DNA from: Methylicorpusculum oleiharenae
Lineage (GTDB): Bacteria; Pseudomonadota; Gammaproteobacteria; Methylococcales; Methylomonadaceae
DNA: 64,000 nt
Assembly (NCBI RefSeq): GCF_009828925.2
Contig: NZ_WUTY02000001.1
Span: forward strand, 2,324,492 to 2,388,491
Reading direction: 5' to 3'
Shown: positions 18,128-27,911 of the stretch, piece by piece
Numbering within the stretch: the first letter of the stretch is position 1
Layout: the number at the start of each line of letters is the position of its first letter
The notes under the pieces: model-generated
What the model was told of the DNA's origin: nothing
Databases searched by the model: none
The model's input: only the letters and a program-made list of their open reading frames with translations
Program-made: the position numbers and the translations under genes

Positions 18128-18214
18128 ATGAAGGGAGCATTGCTAATGCATTGCAAAGCATTTATGCAGCGACTGGGTTAGCAAGCAAAGACGATCTGCA
18201 GCACATGCCTAATG

Positions 18215-19627
18215 TTAATAAGCTTTGCTGCTTATAAATCCTTTAAACACGGTTAAAAAGAATATCTTGATATCTAGCCAGAGCGACCATTTGCTGATGT
18301 ATTCAAGGTCGTATCTGATACGCCCATCCATTTTTTCCAGGGTGTCTGTTTCGCCCCGAAAGCCCTTTATTTGCGCAAGACCGGTAATACCCGGTTTTAC
18401 TTTGTGTCTCAGCATGTAGCCTTTAATCTTGGTTCGGTACAGTTCGTTGTGAGCAACGGCGTGAGGTCTGGGGCCGATGATCGACATGTGGCCTTGCAAT
18501 ACATTGATAAACTGGGGTAACTCATCTAATGACGTGCGTCTTAAGAATGCACCCAGTTTGGTGATGCGGGCATCATTTTGTGTGGCTTGTTTGACGTTGT
18601 CACCGTTATCGCAGGTAGTCATGGAACGGAATTTCCAAACCAGTATTTCTTCACCTTTAAAGCCGTACCGCCGCTGTTTGAATATGATGGGGCCAGGGCT
18701 GGTCAATTTAATGCTGATGGCGATTATCAGCATGGGAATTGCAATGATGATCAGAATGATGGATGCAGCGATGATGTCGAACATGCGTTTAACCGCGCCA
18801 TCTATCCCATAAAAAGGCGTGTCGTAAATACTGACGATAGGAATGCCCTCTAGATGGCTCCAGCGGGAACGCAATAAATCAAACACAAATAGATCGGGTA
18901 CAAAGTAAACGGAAACGGTAGTATCAGCCAGTTCACCCAGGATAAACTTAATCCGGTCTTGTGCTTTTAATTCCAGGGTAATGTAGACGATGTCAATTTC
19001 GCCTTGCTTTGCTCTGATGACAACATCGTTAATATTGCCGGCCAGATCTTCGCTTTCTGCCAGTATTCGCTGTTTTTGTTTAATTCTTCTGTCGTCGAAT
19101 ATTCCGGTGAGATTAAGTCCAAGCCAACTTTCAGTCGTTAAGATTTGGGCAATTTCATGGCCTAAGCGGGTGGAACCTATAATGGCTACGGTCCTTGAGT
19201 TTCTGCCTAAAGATCTGATCAACGTGAGTCCGGTAAAAATGGCAAAATGCCAGATAAATAAGGACAACGGGGCAAGATTAACCCAAACCATGAAGTAAAA
19301 TTCCTGATCTTCATTGATGACAGGGTAATAGAATCGCGCCATAGAAATCACAAAAATAACGCCAATCCATGATAAGGCAAGGCTGCGTCCTGTGCTGGAG
19401 AAGTTATTGCCTCTAAATCGATCGTAGACTCTTAATAATTCAGCGAAAAATGCAAAGCCCAATGTAGACAGCAATAACCACAGAGAATAGTTGGTATCCC
19501 ATTCCAGGTAGTAATATTCAACAATCCCACCTAATACCGCAGAAATAATGACCATATCAGAAAGGCGGTACAATGCCTTTAATTGGGTGTCAAATTGTCT
19601 TATCAATCCTTTGTCTAAGCTTGTCAT
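18215..19627 (-). CDS. Undecaprenyl-phosphate sugar-1-phosphate transferase (WcaJ/EpsE type)
   Basis: Polyisoprenyl-phosphate hexose-1-phosphate transferase that starts exopolysaccharide repeat units on undecaprenyl phosphate. 470 residues: four N-terminal TM helices, a central Rossmann-like CoA-binding-type domain (VAIIGSTRLGHEIAQIL), a fifth membrane segment (IIAASIILIIIAIPMLIIAI), then the catalytic domain with SPGPIIFKQRRYGFKGEEI, KFRSMTT, RRTSLDELPQFINVL and GPRPHAVAHNELY. The DELPQ Asp-Glu pair is the catalytic signature. Probable first sugar is glucose or galactose phosphate. No glycosyltransferase or Wzx/Wzy gene is nearby, so it is an orphan initiator in this window. Confidence 0.92.
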   Translation of the reverse strand: MTSLDKGLIRQFDTQLKALYRLSDMVIISAVLGGIVEYYYLEWDTNYSLWLLLSTLGFAFFAELLRVYDRFRGNNFSSTGRSLALSWIGVIFVISMARFYYPVINEDQEFYFMVWVNLAPLSLFIWHFAIFTGLTLIRSLGRNSRTVAIIGSTRLGHEIAQILTTESWLGLNLTGIFDDRRIKQKQRILAESEDLAGNINDVVIRAKQGEIDIVYITLELKAQDRIKFILGELADTTVSVYFVPDLFVFDLLRSRWSHLEGIPIVSIYDTPFYGIDGAVKRMFDIIAASIILIIIAIPMLIIAISIKLTSPGPIIFKQRRYGFKGEEILVWKFRSMTTCDNGDNVKQATQNDARITKLGAFLRRTSLDELPQFINVLQGHMSIIGPRPHAVAHNELYRTKIKGYMLRHKVKPGITGLAQIKGFRGETDTLEKMDGRIRYDLEYISKWSLWLDIKIFFLTVFKGFISSKAY

Positions 19628-20227
19628 AGGGTGATACCAGGAATTAAATTTATTACGTCAAGTTACTTTGTGCTCTAGCAGGATACTCATTTTTTTACAA
19701 GATATTGTTGATATACCGGTGAATCATATAGTTTCCCTGACATGTTGTGAGTTAATAAAATGTTATAAGCGATATGTTATCCTGTGGCAACCAATGCACA
19801 GTCAGGCTTATTTTGTTTCCGGGCATTAAAGAGGATCCAATCGCCCAGCGCCTTTTGAAGGCAGCGTGGTGATGGTTTGAGAAACTCTCCATGAGCGGAT
19901 TTTTTCATCTATCTGTCAACACTGAATTAAATGACGGCCAGGGAATAAAGGTAAGGATAAACTTCGTGTCAAACTGTGAATTAATCCGCACTTTTTTCTA
20001 AAAATGATTATTTCTCTGCTACCCGGTTATGTTGGATAAGCCTGGAAAAAAAGCTTTTCTTCGCGGGTGAGCGCTCAACATGCCGTATTTCCAGGCTGAA
20101 CGTACTCTTAACTATAGAATTTGGGCATACAAACTGGATTTTTACTATGGGATTGTAGCTTGCTAATATGACGAACTGCTTAATTCAGATCTAAAGGCTC
20201 AGTGATTTTTTAGGTCAAATTAAAGAT
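19628..20227. other. 600-bp intergenic region; no gene recognised
   Basis: Upstream of the sugar transferase and downstream of pyk. A short GCCTT-TTG-AAGGC hairpin lies near 19850-19862 within GCGCCTTTTGAAGGCAGCG. The sequence around it did not match any riboswitch class I could recall. No open frame with a ribosome site was seen. Confidence 0.4.
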
Positions 20228-20258
20228 ACGCGACCGGTAGTTTTGAAACCGGCCGCGT
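20228..20258 (-). terminator. Hairpin after pyk
   Basis: ACGCGaCCGGT (20228-20238) pairs with ACCGGcCGCGT (20248-20258) with one mismatch and a 9-base loop, 13 bp beyond the pyk stop. On the minus strand it is followed by ATCTTTAATTTG, a weak U-rich tail. It probably terminates the gap-pyk transcript. Confidence 0.65.
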
Positions 20259-20271
20259 AAAAGATAACGGT

Positions 20272-21735
20272 TTAAGGTGTTAAACCTTCGCCGACTGTTA
20301 TGACTTTTAGTGCGTTGGTGCCGCCCTCGATACCGGTCAGGTCGCCTTTAGTGATAATGAATTTATCACCATTTTTGGCCTGTCCGCGTTTACGGAGGCG
20401 ATTAACGATGGACCGGTTGACCTCTGCATGATCCAGTTGGTCATTTTTGAAGTAAAACGGAAACACTCCTCGGTACAAGGTCACTTTTCCCAGCGTTTCC
20501 TCTTGGCTGCTGAACGCAAAGATAGGAATGCCTGAGCTGATTCTGGACATCCACAAGGGCGTGGAGCCGGATTCAGTCAGTGTGGCAATGCCGTTGATGG
20601 TCGTGTGATTAGCCATGTACATGGCAGACATGGCAATGGCTTCGTCGACGCGGTCGAATTGAACATCCAGACGATGATCCGAAACCCTCACACTAGGCTG
20701 CTTTTCCGTTTCCATACAAATCCGCACCATCGCTTCAACCGCTTTGACCGGGTATTTGCCCGATGCGGTTTCCGCTGACAACATGATGGCGTCCGTACCA
20801 TCAACAATCGCATTGGCGACATCGAATACTTCAGCCCGGGTTGGGATAGGATTTTCTATCATGGACTCCATCATCTGCGTTGCCGTGATGGCAACACGAT
20901 TCAGTTCCCGCGTCCGTTTAATCAGGTGTTTTTGTACGGCGGGCAGGTTGGCATCCCCAATTTCCACGCCCAAATCTCCCCGAGCAACCATGATCACGTC
21001 CGAGGCAAGAATGATTTCATCAATCACTTCCAACGCTTCAGCACGTTCTACTTTTGCGACGATACCGGCATGGCAGCCTTCTGCCAATAACAGTTCTCGT
21101 GCCTCATGAAGATCAGCTGCGCAACGAGGAAAAGACACGGCGACAAAATCGCAACCGATTTTGCCAATGGTTTTAATGTCTTCTTTGTCCTTTTCGGTTA
21201 AGGCTGCGGCAGATAGACCACCACCCAACAAATTGATGCCTTTGTTGTTGGATAAGTCACCGCCGACAACTACTTCGCAATCCACGCGCGAGCCATCGGT
21301 TTTGACAACATCAAGCACGATTCTTCCATCATCAAGTAATAAACGGCTTCCTGGTTTGACTTCTTTTGCCAGGGGTTTGTAAGTGATGCCTACTTGGGTT
21401 TCATCGCCATCGTTGATGCCCAGGTTCATATCAAGTGCAAAGGGTTCGCCTTCTTTGAGCAAAACCTTGGTGTTCCTAAATCGTGCAATGCGGATTTTTG
21501 GGCCTTGCAAATCTGCCAATATGCCGACTCGGCGTCCTGTTGCGTTGCTTAGCGCTCTGACCTGATTGGCCCTGTCAATATGATCTTGAGCAGAGCCGTG
21601 TGAAAAGTTTAATCTAACGACATCAAGTCCGGCTTTGAAGAGTTCTTCAAGTACGCCGGGCTTGTCCGTAGCCGGTCCAAGTGTGGCCAATATTTTGGTT
21701 CTTCTTAGCATAGAGGGGGTTGAATTATTTTGCAT
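20272..21735 (-). CDS. pyk: Pyruvate kinase
   Basis: Converts phosphoenolpyruvate and ADP to pyruvate and ATP. Signatures: [60 protein letters not shown], the substrate loop [12 protein letters not shown], and TATQMMESM. At 487 residues it is of normal length. Of three candidate starts, the ATG at 21735 overlaps the gap stop by 11 bases and the ATG at 21711 begins directly at MLRRTK; neither has a clear ribosome site, so translation is probably coupled to gap. Part of a gap-pyk operon for lower glycolysis, relevant to assimilation of formaldehyde-derived sugars. Confidence 0.95.
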   Translation of the reverse strand: MQNNSTPSMLRRTKILATLGPATDKPGVLEELFKAGLDVVRLNFSHGSAQDHIDRANQVRALSNATGRRVGILADLQGPKIRIARFRNTKVLLKEGEPFALDMNLGINDGDETQVGITYKPLAKEVKPGSRLLLDDGRIVLDVVKTDGSRVDCEVVVGGDLSNNKGINLLGGGLSAAALTEKDKEDIKTIGKIGCDFVAVSFPRCAADLHEARELLLAEGCHAGIVAKVERAEALEVIDEIILASDVIMVARGDLGVEIGDANLPAVQKHLIKRTRELNRVAITATQMMESMIENPIPTRAEVFDVANAIVDGTDAIMLSAETASGKYPVKAVEAMVRICMETEKQPSVRVSDHRLDVQFDRVDEAIAMSAMYMANHTTINGIATLTESGSTPLWMSRISSGIPIFAFSSQEETLGKVTLYRGVFPFYFKNDQLDHAEVNRSIVNRLRKRGQAKNGDKFIITKGDLTGIEGGTNALKVITVGEGLTP

Positions 21736-22735
21736 TAAAAAGTGCAACCGTAGTGTCTAACATGCGATTTGAAAAGCCCCATTCATTGTCATACCACGAT
21801 AAGACTTTCACGAAGTTGCCACCGGTAACTTTAGTCAGAGCCGGTTCGTAGATAGAAGAGGCTGGATTGTGGTTGAAATCTATAGATACCAGGGGAAGAT
21901 CGTTTACGGCCAATATGCCGTTAGATTTTTCCGATGCAGCTCTCAAAACACTGTCCACTTCGTCTTTTGTAGTCGGTTTTGATGCCTGAAAAGTCAAATC
22001 GACCACAGATACATTGATCGTAGGCACACGCATCGCAAAGCCATCCAGTTTGCCGGCCAATTCAGGCAGTACGAGACCGACTGCAGCAGCAGCACCGGTT
22101 TTGGTTGGGATCATTGATTGTGTGGCTGAACGGGCGCGGCGTAAATCGCTGTGATATACGTCAGTTAGTACCTGGTCGTTGGTGTAGGAGTGAATGGTGG
22201 TCATCAATCCATGTTCAACACCGATTGCATCATGCAATGGTTTAACCAGAGGTGCCAGACAGTTAGTGGTACATGATGCATTGGAAATAACGGTATCGGA
22301 TGCTTTTAAAACCTGGTGATTCACGCCAAAAACAATGGTTGCATCAACATCGTTGCCGCCGGGAGCAGAGATGATCACTTTTTTTGCGCCTGCAGTGATG
22401 TGTGCAGAAGCTTTGGCTTTGCTGGTGAAAAAGCCGGTACATTCGTGCACAACGTCTACCCCTAATTCTCCCCAAGGCAGTTTTGACGGATCTCTTTCAG
22501 AGAACACTCTGATTTTATCGCCGTTGATTACCAGGTAGTCGCCGTCAACGCCGACTTGTCCGGGGAATTTGCCGTGCACGCTGTCAAATTGAGTTAAATG
22601 TGCGTTTGTTGCTGAATCACCCAGGTCGTTGATAGCAACGATTTGGATTTCACTGGTGCGGCCTGCTTCATACAATGCGCGCAGAATATTGCGCCCAATA
22701 CGACCATAACCATTAATTGCAACTTTGATTGGCAT
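21725..22735 (-). CDS. gap: Glyceraldehyde-3-phosphate dehydrogenase
   Basis: NAD(P)-dependent type I GAPDH of 336 residues. Rossmann motif [10 protein letters not shown], catalytic Cys in [12 protein letters not shown], and [13 protein letters not shown]. The ATG at 22735 has GGAG nine bases upstream (CCGGAGAAACTCT); longer open frame to 22843 is leader sequence. The adenosine-binding loop reads [12 protein letters not shown], an Asp that favours NAD. First gene of the gap-pyk operon, preceded by a leader with inverted repeats. Confidence 0.97.
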   Translation of the reverse strand: MPIKVAINGYGRIGRNILRALYEAGRTSEIQIVAINDLGDSATNAHLTQFDSVHGKFPGQVGVDGDYLVINGDKIRVFSERDPSKLPWGELGVDVVHECTGFFTSKAKASAHITAGAKKVIISAPGGNDVDATIVFGVNHQVLKASDTVISNASCTTNCLAPLVKPLHDAIGVEHGLMTTIHSYTNDQVLTDVYHSDLRRARSATQSMIPTKTGAAAAVGLVLPELAGKLDGFAMRVPTINVSVVDLTFQASKPTTKDEVDSVLRAASEKSNGILAVNDLPLVSIDFNHNPASSIYEPALTKVTGGNFVKVLSWYDNEWGFSNRMLDTTVALFNAK

Positions 22736-22803
22736 AGAGTTTCTCCGGTTGGTTGATAATTTCAATTGAGGTGGAAGCAACGCCGCCAAGGAAAAAGCCG
22801 ACA

Positions 22804-22860
22804 AAAACCTTAGCGGGTTTTTTCGGAAATCATCTACAGACAACGAGGTTTACTGTAGAT
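22804..22860 (-). promoter_or_regulatory. Leader inverted repeats upstream of gap (candidate operator or attenuator)
   Basis: ATCTACAG (22832-22839) and CTGTAGAT (22853-22860) form a perfect 8-bp inverted repeat with a 13-base spacer. Immediately downstream in the gap direction comes AAAAAACCCGCTAAGGTTTT (about 22804-22822), a short stem with T-rich tail that could act as an intrinsic terminator about 70 bp before the start codon. Together they could be an operator dyad plus attenuator; this is inferred from symmetry alone. Confidence 0.35.
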
Positions 22861-23635
22861 TTATAAAACCAATGGCATTGAACTATTGATTTTAGCTTTG
22901 CGTCCATGCAATGCGGTAATTGTAAAAAATTCAACAATTCCCTCAGGGCAAAAAAATTAGGCTTAAGTTTACCAAATTTAGGCGAACGCCGTCTATCGCT
23001 CAAAGATTTTAGAGGAATATAGAGCAGTTGGCGGAGTTAAATTAAATTTCTCTGTAACTCAAGGCCGGTTTAAGTTAAGTGAAATGCTTCACTTGATTTC
23101 CCGCTCAGATTTATTCTTTTACTCACATTATCAGTAATAAAGAATGACCTGGCTGTTTAAAGCTTTTTGCGTACATTTACTATAAAAAGATACCCTAGGA
23201 ATTGAGATATAGGTAAATAACCATTTTGTATAAAAAGTAGACAATTTAAAGAAACGGTAAAAAGTATACGGCGTCAGCCTGAGTGTCGGCAAGATATGCA
23301 TAGAGTTATCCCCAGTATTTGTGAGTAACTCGATAAGTTTAATAAGGTTAATCACTTAGCGGATTTTTGTGTACAAAGTCTAAAAGCTGCCGCTGTTAAC
23401 AGGACATCAATTTTCAAGAAGCTGAGGCGATCAAATCGAGGATTCTTTGTATAGTGATGATGATTTCTGATGGGTCGGATAACCAAAGACAACACCTGCA
23501 GGCGGTATTCGATATTTCTTTCAACTAAACCTTGTCAAAAAAATACAGTGACCAGCATGTCAAGTCGAAGTAGGGTCATATTGTTACACTCAATCCTGAC
23601 TTTTAGACAAGCAGGCTTGAGGATCAGAAATCAGA
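22861..23635. other. 775-bp AT-rich intergenic region; no gene recognised
   Basis: Lies between the start of gap and the end of sspB. A perfect 7-bp stem AAGTGAA/TTCACTT (23077-23094) with a 4-base loop is the only clear structure. A 74-codon minus-strand frame at 23131-23355 has no ribosome site and unlikely composition, so it is not called. Confidence 0.45.
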
Positions 23636-24019
23636 TTATTTGACAACTCTCAGTTTGGGTCTGTTTGGGGATTTGCCGGGTGGAGTGGGCAGTGGGTCGG
23701 TTTCGTCGTATTCTTCCTGATCAAAAATCATCCCTTTGCCGTTTTCTTTTGCATAAATTGCGAGAACCGCTTTGATGGGGACGATGATATGCATCGGTTT
23801 TCCGCTGAACCGGGCGTTAAATTCTACAGTTTCATTACCCAGTGTAAGTCCGTGTATTGCTTCCGGCCTAATATTCAGTACAATTTTGCCATCTTCCACA
23901 TAATTTCTGGGTAAAACGGTTCCTTCTTTTTCGGAGTCAACCAGCATGTGAGGCGTTAGATCATTATCCAAGACCCATTCGTATATCGAACGAATCAAAT
24001 AAGGCTTTATCGGGGTCAT
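23636..24019 (-). CDS. sspB: Stringent starvation protein B (ClpXP adaptor)
   Basis: Adaptor that delivers ssrA-tagged and other substrates to ClpXP. The 127 residues start MTPIKPYLIRSIYEWVLDN, the classic SspB opening, and contain VLNIRPEAIHGL and NETVEFNARFSGKP (SsrA-binding groove). The C-terminal tail ends RPKLRVVK, matching the XB motif that docks on ClpX. It overlaps the sspA stop by four bases. Confidence 0.95.
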   Translation of the reverse strand: MTPIKPYLIRSIYEWVLDNDLTPHMLVDSEKEGTVLPRNYVEDGKIVLNIRPEAIHGLTLGNETVEFNARFSGKPMHIIVPIKAVLAIYAKENGKGMIFDQEEYDETDPLPTPPGKSPNRPKLRVVK

Positions 24020-24651
24020 CTAGGTAATTCACCCATTTCTTTTTCGGCGCTGCTTAAACTTGCAATAAATGCCGGTCTTCTGAATAAGCGGTTGGCATAA
24101 TTGCGCAATGCTTCGCCGGTAGTCGATAATTCAATGCCCATGCTGGGAAGCCGCCACAACAGAGGCGCCATTGTGCAATCGATTAAAGAAAATTCATCGC
24201 TCATGAAAAACGGGCGGGCTTCAAAAATTTGACCGGCAGAAAGCAGGCTTTCTTTAAGTAATTTTTTGGCGCGTGCCGATTTTTTTTCACCGGAAACGAG
24301 AATTTCATCCATCAAAGAATACCAATCCTGATCAATTCGTTTAATGATCATCCTGGCGTTTGCGCGAGAGACGGGGTCCATTTGATGAAGAGGGGGATGG
24401 GGGAATCGTTCGTCCAGGTATTCCATTATAATGCGTGAATCATAGAGCACCAATCCACGTTCTATAAGCGTTGGTGAAACACCTGTCGGGTTTAATTCAA
24501 GCAGATCCTCAGGAGGTTCATTGGTGTCGTAATATTCTATGTCGGCCGTTATTCCTTTTTCGTGCAAGACGAGGCGGGCTCCGTGACTTAATGCGCAAGT
24601 GGGTGAAGAAAAAAGCGTCATAACTGATCTACGAGTATGGGTATTGGCCAC
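24016..24651 (-). CDS. sspA: Stringent starvation protein A (RNA polymerase-associated GST fold)
   Basis: Glutathione-S-transferase-fold protein that binds RNA polymerase in stationary phase. RRSVMTLFSSPTCALSHGAR begins the thioredoxin-like domain; EYLDERFPHPPL and a helical C-domain follow. The start chosen is the GTG at 24651, with AGAGG nine bases upstream; this gives MANTHTRRSVMTLF, 211 residues, against 212 in E. coli. The ATG of MTLF (24621) would remove conserved RRSV residues. Operon with sspB. The pair stands downstream of petABC, as in many proteobacteria. Confidence 0.93.
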   Translation of the reverse strand: MANTHTRRSVMTLFSSPTCALSHGARLVLHEKGITADIEYYDTNEPPEDLLELNPTGVSPTLIERGLVLYDSRIIMEYLDERFPHPPLHQMDPVSRANARMIIKRIDQDWYSLMDEILVSGEKKSARAKKLLKESLLSAGQIFEARPFFMSDEFSLIDCTMAPLLWRLPSMGIELSTTGEALRNYANRLFRRPAFIASLSSAEKEMGELPR

Positions 24652-24772
24652 AAAACAAAACCTCTTTCGATACACAACAAAAAAGAGGTGAGTATATCAT
24701 GAAAAAACAGTGTTATTTGCCGATCCTCGGCGCTAACTGAAAGCTGGAAACGTCCCTGTTTTCTGAATAATC

Positions 24773-25495
24773 TTAATGCAGATCTTTCCAGTATTCTTTT
24801 TTGAGCAAATACGAAAGTATGAAAATCATAAAGATAAAGAATAAAACATACTTGCCCATTCGCTCTCTTTCCAGTTTAACCGGCTCACCGACATAGACCA
24901 GGAAGTTGGTCAAGTCATTGATCATGATATCGAATTCCTTTTCTGACAATTGGCCGGCTTCTTTGATAGACAGTTTTTCTATGACTTCTCTGCCATCGAC
25001 ATTTTTATAGACAGGCGTTTGTTCGCCTTGAAGCTGCCATAGCACATTAGGCATGCCAACATCAGGGAATACTGTGTTATTGACGCCTAAGGGTTTGGAT
25101 TTGTCGGTATAGAACCCTTTGAGGTAATTGTAAATCCAATCTTCACCCCGTGAGCGGGCGATCAAAGACAAATCAGGCGGCATGATGCCAAACCATTTCT
25201 CCGCATCGTGAGCATTCATGGCTGAGGTCATCTTGTCGTAAATGTTGGCGCCCAATGGAGCGATTTCTTTCAGCACTTTGTCTTCCTTGAGATCAAAATC
25301 GATAGCAATACGCAAATAGCGAATGTGTTTGGCCGAGTGACACCCTAAACAATAGGTTACAAAATGCTTCGCACCCCGTTCCAGGGATGCGTTATTCGTC
25401 AGATCGATGTCTGCTTTCTGTAGTTGAAGGCCTTCACTGGCAAGCACTGTGAAGGGGAGCATGAATATTAAAAATAATGTGAGTAATTTATTCAT
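24773..25495 (-). CDS. petC: Cytochrome c1 of the bc1 complex
   Basis: Haem-bearing subunit of ubiquinol:cytochrome c oxidoreductase, 240 residues. Signal peptide ends near LASEG; haem c site CLGCH; MPPDLSLIARSRG and a C-terminal membrane anchor (GKYVLFFIFMIFILSYLLKK). The ATG at 25495 follows the cytochrome b stop by two bases (TGATTATG), so translation is coupled. Last gene of petABC. Confidence 0.96.
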   Translation of the reverse strand: MNKLLTLFLIFMLPFTVLASEGLQLQKADIDLTNNASLERGAKHFVTYCLGCHSAKHIRYLRIAIDFDLKEDKVLKEIAPLGANIYDKMTSAMNAHDAEKWFGIMPPDLSLIARSRGEDWIYNYLKGFYTDKSKPLGVNNTVFPDVGMPNVLWQLQGEQTPVYKNVDGREVIEKLSIKEAGQLSEKEFDIMINDLTNFLVYVGEPVKLERERMGKYVLFFIFMIFILSYLLKKEYWKDLH

Positions 25496-25497
25496 AA

Positions 25498-26898
25498 TCA
25501 ATCGAGGCTTTCTTTTAGTTTTTTTGCCAAACGAACAACTACGTTTGCCATGCCGTTAAAGTTAGGTTTTCTCCTCACTACAGTTGTTCCATCCTCCTTG
25601 GTGATCGGGGTTTTGACTGTAATTTCTTCGAATGTCTCAATCAGGGCCGGTATTCGGTCTTCAAGGCTGGTCACCGGGGTTAATCGCGACGGCACTTTCT
25701 TGAATTTTTCCCAGCGAGAGTAAATCGGCATCAACAAGAAGAAGCCGAAGTAGATGGCGGTGAATATCCGTGCAAAAGTTGTCGCGGTCGGTGTTGCCGG
25801 TTGAGTGCCTAAATAACCCAGGCTGACAAAACTGATAACAAACAAGAGCAAGGCTTTTTTGTATATCCCACCGCGGTAACGGATAGAGCGTACTTCGCTA
25901 CGATCCAACCAAGGCAAAAGAAACAGCACAACGATGGCGCCTCCCATTGCAATTACTCCGGCAAATTTATCCGGTACTGCTCTGAGAATGGCATAGAAAG
26001 GTGTGAAATACCAAACCGGTGCGATGTGTTCCGGTGTTTTTAATGGATCGGCCGGTATGAAGTTGGCGTGTTCAAGGAAATATCCTCCCATTTCCGGCAT
26101 GTAAAAAATGACAGTGGCAAAAAAGAATAAAAATACCGCAACACCGACAAGATCTTTAACGGTGTAATAAGGGTGAAATGGAACGCCGTCCACGGGATGG
26201 CCCCATGGGTCCTTGAATTCTTTTATATTAATGCCGTCCGGATTATTAGATCCCACTTCATGTAAGGCTATGATGTGCAGCAGAACCAGCAAGACCAGGA
26301 CCAGAGGAACCGAGATGACGTGGAAGGCAAAGAAGCGGTTCAGTGTCGCATCAGAGACAACGTAATCACCTCTGACCCATAATGACAGTTCGTCACCAAT
26401 AACCGGTATGGCGCTGAATAGTGAGATGATTACCTGAGCACCCCAATAAGACATTTGTCCCCAAGGCAGCAAATAACCCATAAACGCTTCAGCCATCAAC
26501 GCAACAAACAGCAGCATGCCGAATATCCAGATCAACTCACGTGGCTGCTTGAATGAGCCGTACATGATGCCTCTGAACATATGCAGATAAATCACTATAA
26601 AAAAGGCCGATGCGCCGGTTGAGTGCATATAACGAACCAGCCATCCCCAGTTGACATCCCGCATGATGTATTCGACTGAATCAAAAGCCAGTTTGGCATC
26701 CGGCTTATAGTTCATCGTCAACAGAATGCCGGTCACAAATTGATTGACCAGAACCAGTAAGGCCAGTGAGCCGAAAAAATACCAGAAGTTAAAGTTTTTG
26801 GGCGCATAGTAATGCGCCATATGATCATTCCAAAGTTTGGTCAGTGGGAACCTGTCCAGGACCCAGTTGCCACAATCAGTCCAGCGATTTGATTTCAT
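25498..26898 (-). CDS. petB: Cytochrome b of the bc1 complex
   Basis: Eight-helix membrane subunit carrying haems bL and bH, 466 residues. Haem-ligand helices are seen in VRYMHSTGASAFFIVIYLHM and FAFHVISVPLVLVLLVLLHI. The Qo-site motif is PEWY-like, here PVWYFTPFYAILR (PVWY rather than PEWY). The C-terminal ~60 residues beyond the last helix (SLEDRIPALIETFEEI onward) form a soluble tail. The ATG overlaps the Rieske stop (ATGA). The PEWY to PVWY change should be noted, since the Glu takes part in proton transfer in mitochondrial enzymes. Confidence 0.96.
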   Translation of the reverse strand: MKSNRWTDCGNWVLDRFPLTKLWNDHMAHYYAPKNFNFWYFFGSLALLVLVNQFVTGILLTMNYKPDAKLAFDSVEYIMRDVNWGWLVRYMHSTGASAFFIVIYLHMFRGIMYGSFKQPRELIWIFGMLLFVALMAEAFMGYLLPWGQMSYWGAQVIISLFSAIPVIGDELSLWVRGDYVVSDATLNRFFAFHVISVPLVLVLLVLLHIIALHEVGSNNPDGINIKEFKDPWGHPVDGVPFHPYYTVKDLVGVAVFLFFFATVIFYMPEMGGYFLEHANFIPADPLKTPEHIAPVWYFTPFYAILRAVPDKFAGVIAMGGAIVVLFLLPWLDRSEVRSIRYRGGIYKKALLLFVISFVSLGYLGTQPATPTATTFARIFTAIYFGFFLLMPIYSRWEKFKKVPSRLTPVTSLEDRIPALIETFEEITVKTPITKEDGTTVVRRKPNFNGMANVVVRLAKKLKESLD

Positions 26899-27494
26899 GC
26901 TGCCTTCTCCACGGTGTCTTCACCAATGATTATCAAGGAGTCATTGACATAGCGATGAGGGGGGATCTCAAGATTAGTCGGTGCCGGTACTCCCCGGTAG
27001 ACGCGTCCGGCCAGATCGAACCAAGAGCCGTGGCAAGGACAGAAAAAACCGCCTTTCCAATCATTGCCTAAATCGACGGGGGCTATTTCAGGCCTGAAGG
27101 TCGGCGAGCAACCCAAGTGCGTACACAAACCGACTGCGATGAAAATATCAGGCTTGATCGATCGATTGGGATTTTTACTGTAAGGCGGTTGAATAGATTC
27201 GTTTGAAAGAGGGTCTCTTAATTTGTCATTAAGTGTCGAAAGAGTCGTTAAAACCTCTTCTGTGCGATTGACTATCCATACGGGCTTTCCACGCCAGGCA
27301 ACTCTGATAAGTTGCCCTGTTTCCATTTTGCTGATATCGACTTGTACTGGAGCGCCTGCAGCCATGGCTTTCGCGCTGGGTTGCATTTGCGCAAGAAACG
27401 GAACGGCCAAATAGCCTGTACCAACCGCACCGACTACAGTGAGGGCCGAGGTCAGAAATTGGCGTTTTGATTTGTCGACGCCTTCATTATTCAT
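26895..27494 (-). CDS. petA: Rieske iron-sulfur subunit of the bc1 complex
   Basis: [2Fe-2S] subunit, 199 residues. Cluster ligands: CTHLGCSP and CPCHGSWFD. The N-terminal signal-anchor reads DKSKRQFLTSALTVVGAVG, a Tat-type motif with Lys-Arg in place of the usual twin Arg. The ATG at 27494 is chosen over an in-frame GTG at 27503 because GGAG is eight bases upstream of it. First gene of petABC. Confidence 0.96.
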   Translation of the reverse strand: MNNEGVDKSKRQFLTSALTVVGAVGTGYLAVPFLAQMQPSAKAMAAGAPVQVDISKMETGQLIRVAWRGKPVWIVNRTEEVLTTLSTLNDKLRDPLSNESIQPPYSKNPNRSIKPDIFIAVGLCTHLGCSPTFRPEIAPVDLGNDWKGGFFCPCHGSWFDLAGRVYRGVPAPTNLEIPPHRYVNDSLIIIGEDTVEKAA

Positions 27495-27911
27495 AGGTAA
27501 CACTCCTGGTTATTACTGAGCTACAGGTGACTCTTTTATTATTTTTATCGGGCCAATATACCACTTCATCTGAGGTTAATTGAAGTAATAAAATTGAAAT
27601 TTACTCAACTCAGCGACTTATCAGCTGATCTGTCGATGCGTGAAATGAAAAGTTCTTTTCGTATCATATTTATATTATTGATTTTCTGAATAAAATCAGA
27701 TTTTCCATGCGGATGTTGAGTGTTTGGGAAGAAGGACGCAGACTAACATCTCTCGACAGTGGGATAAGGATTAAGTGCTGCTTTTCGTTGAGCTGGTGAC
27801 CGGACAACTTAAACCTGTCATTCCATGTTAGAGGTGCTAGTATTGTTGGGTAATAGCTATCTTGATCTTCCCTTTTGATCATTCTGATAATAATTCAATC
27901 GCGGAGCCCTT
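27495..27911. other. Intergenic region between petABC and the HD-GYP gene
   Basis: The divergent promoters of petA and the response regulator should lie here. No convincing -35/-10 pair was assigned. A 70-codon minus-strand frame (27670-27882) has no ribosome site or recognisable family and is not called. Confidence 0.4.

Noticed and set aside
19840-19920. Possible riboswitch upstream of the sugar transferase
   Set aside because: Only a short GCCTT/AAGGC stem; did not match c-di-GMP, TPP, glycine, SAM or guanidine classes by inspection.
23131-23355. 74-codon minus-strand frame upstream of sspB
   Set aside because: No ribosome binding site and implausible composition; nothing recognisable in the peptide.
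27670-27882. 70-codon minus-strand frame before the HD-GYP gene
   Set aside because: No ribosome site or family; lies in the expected divergent promoter region.
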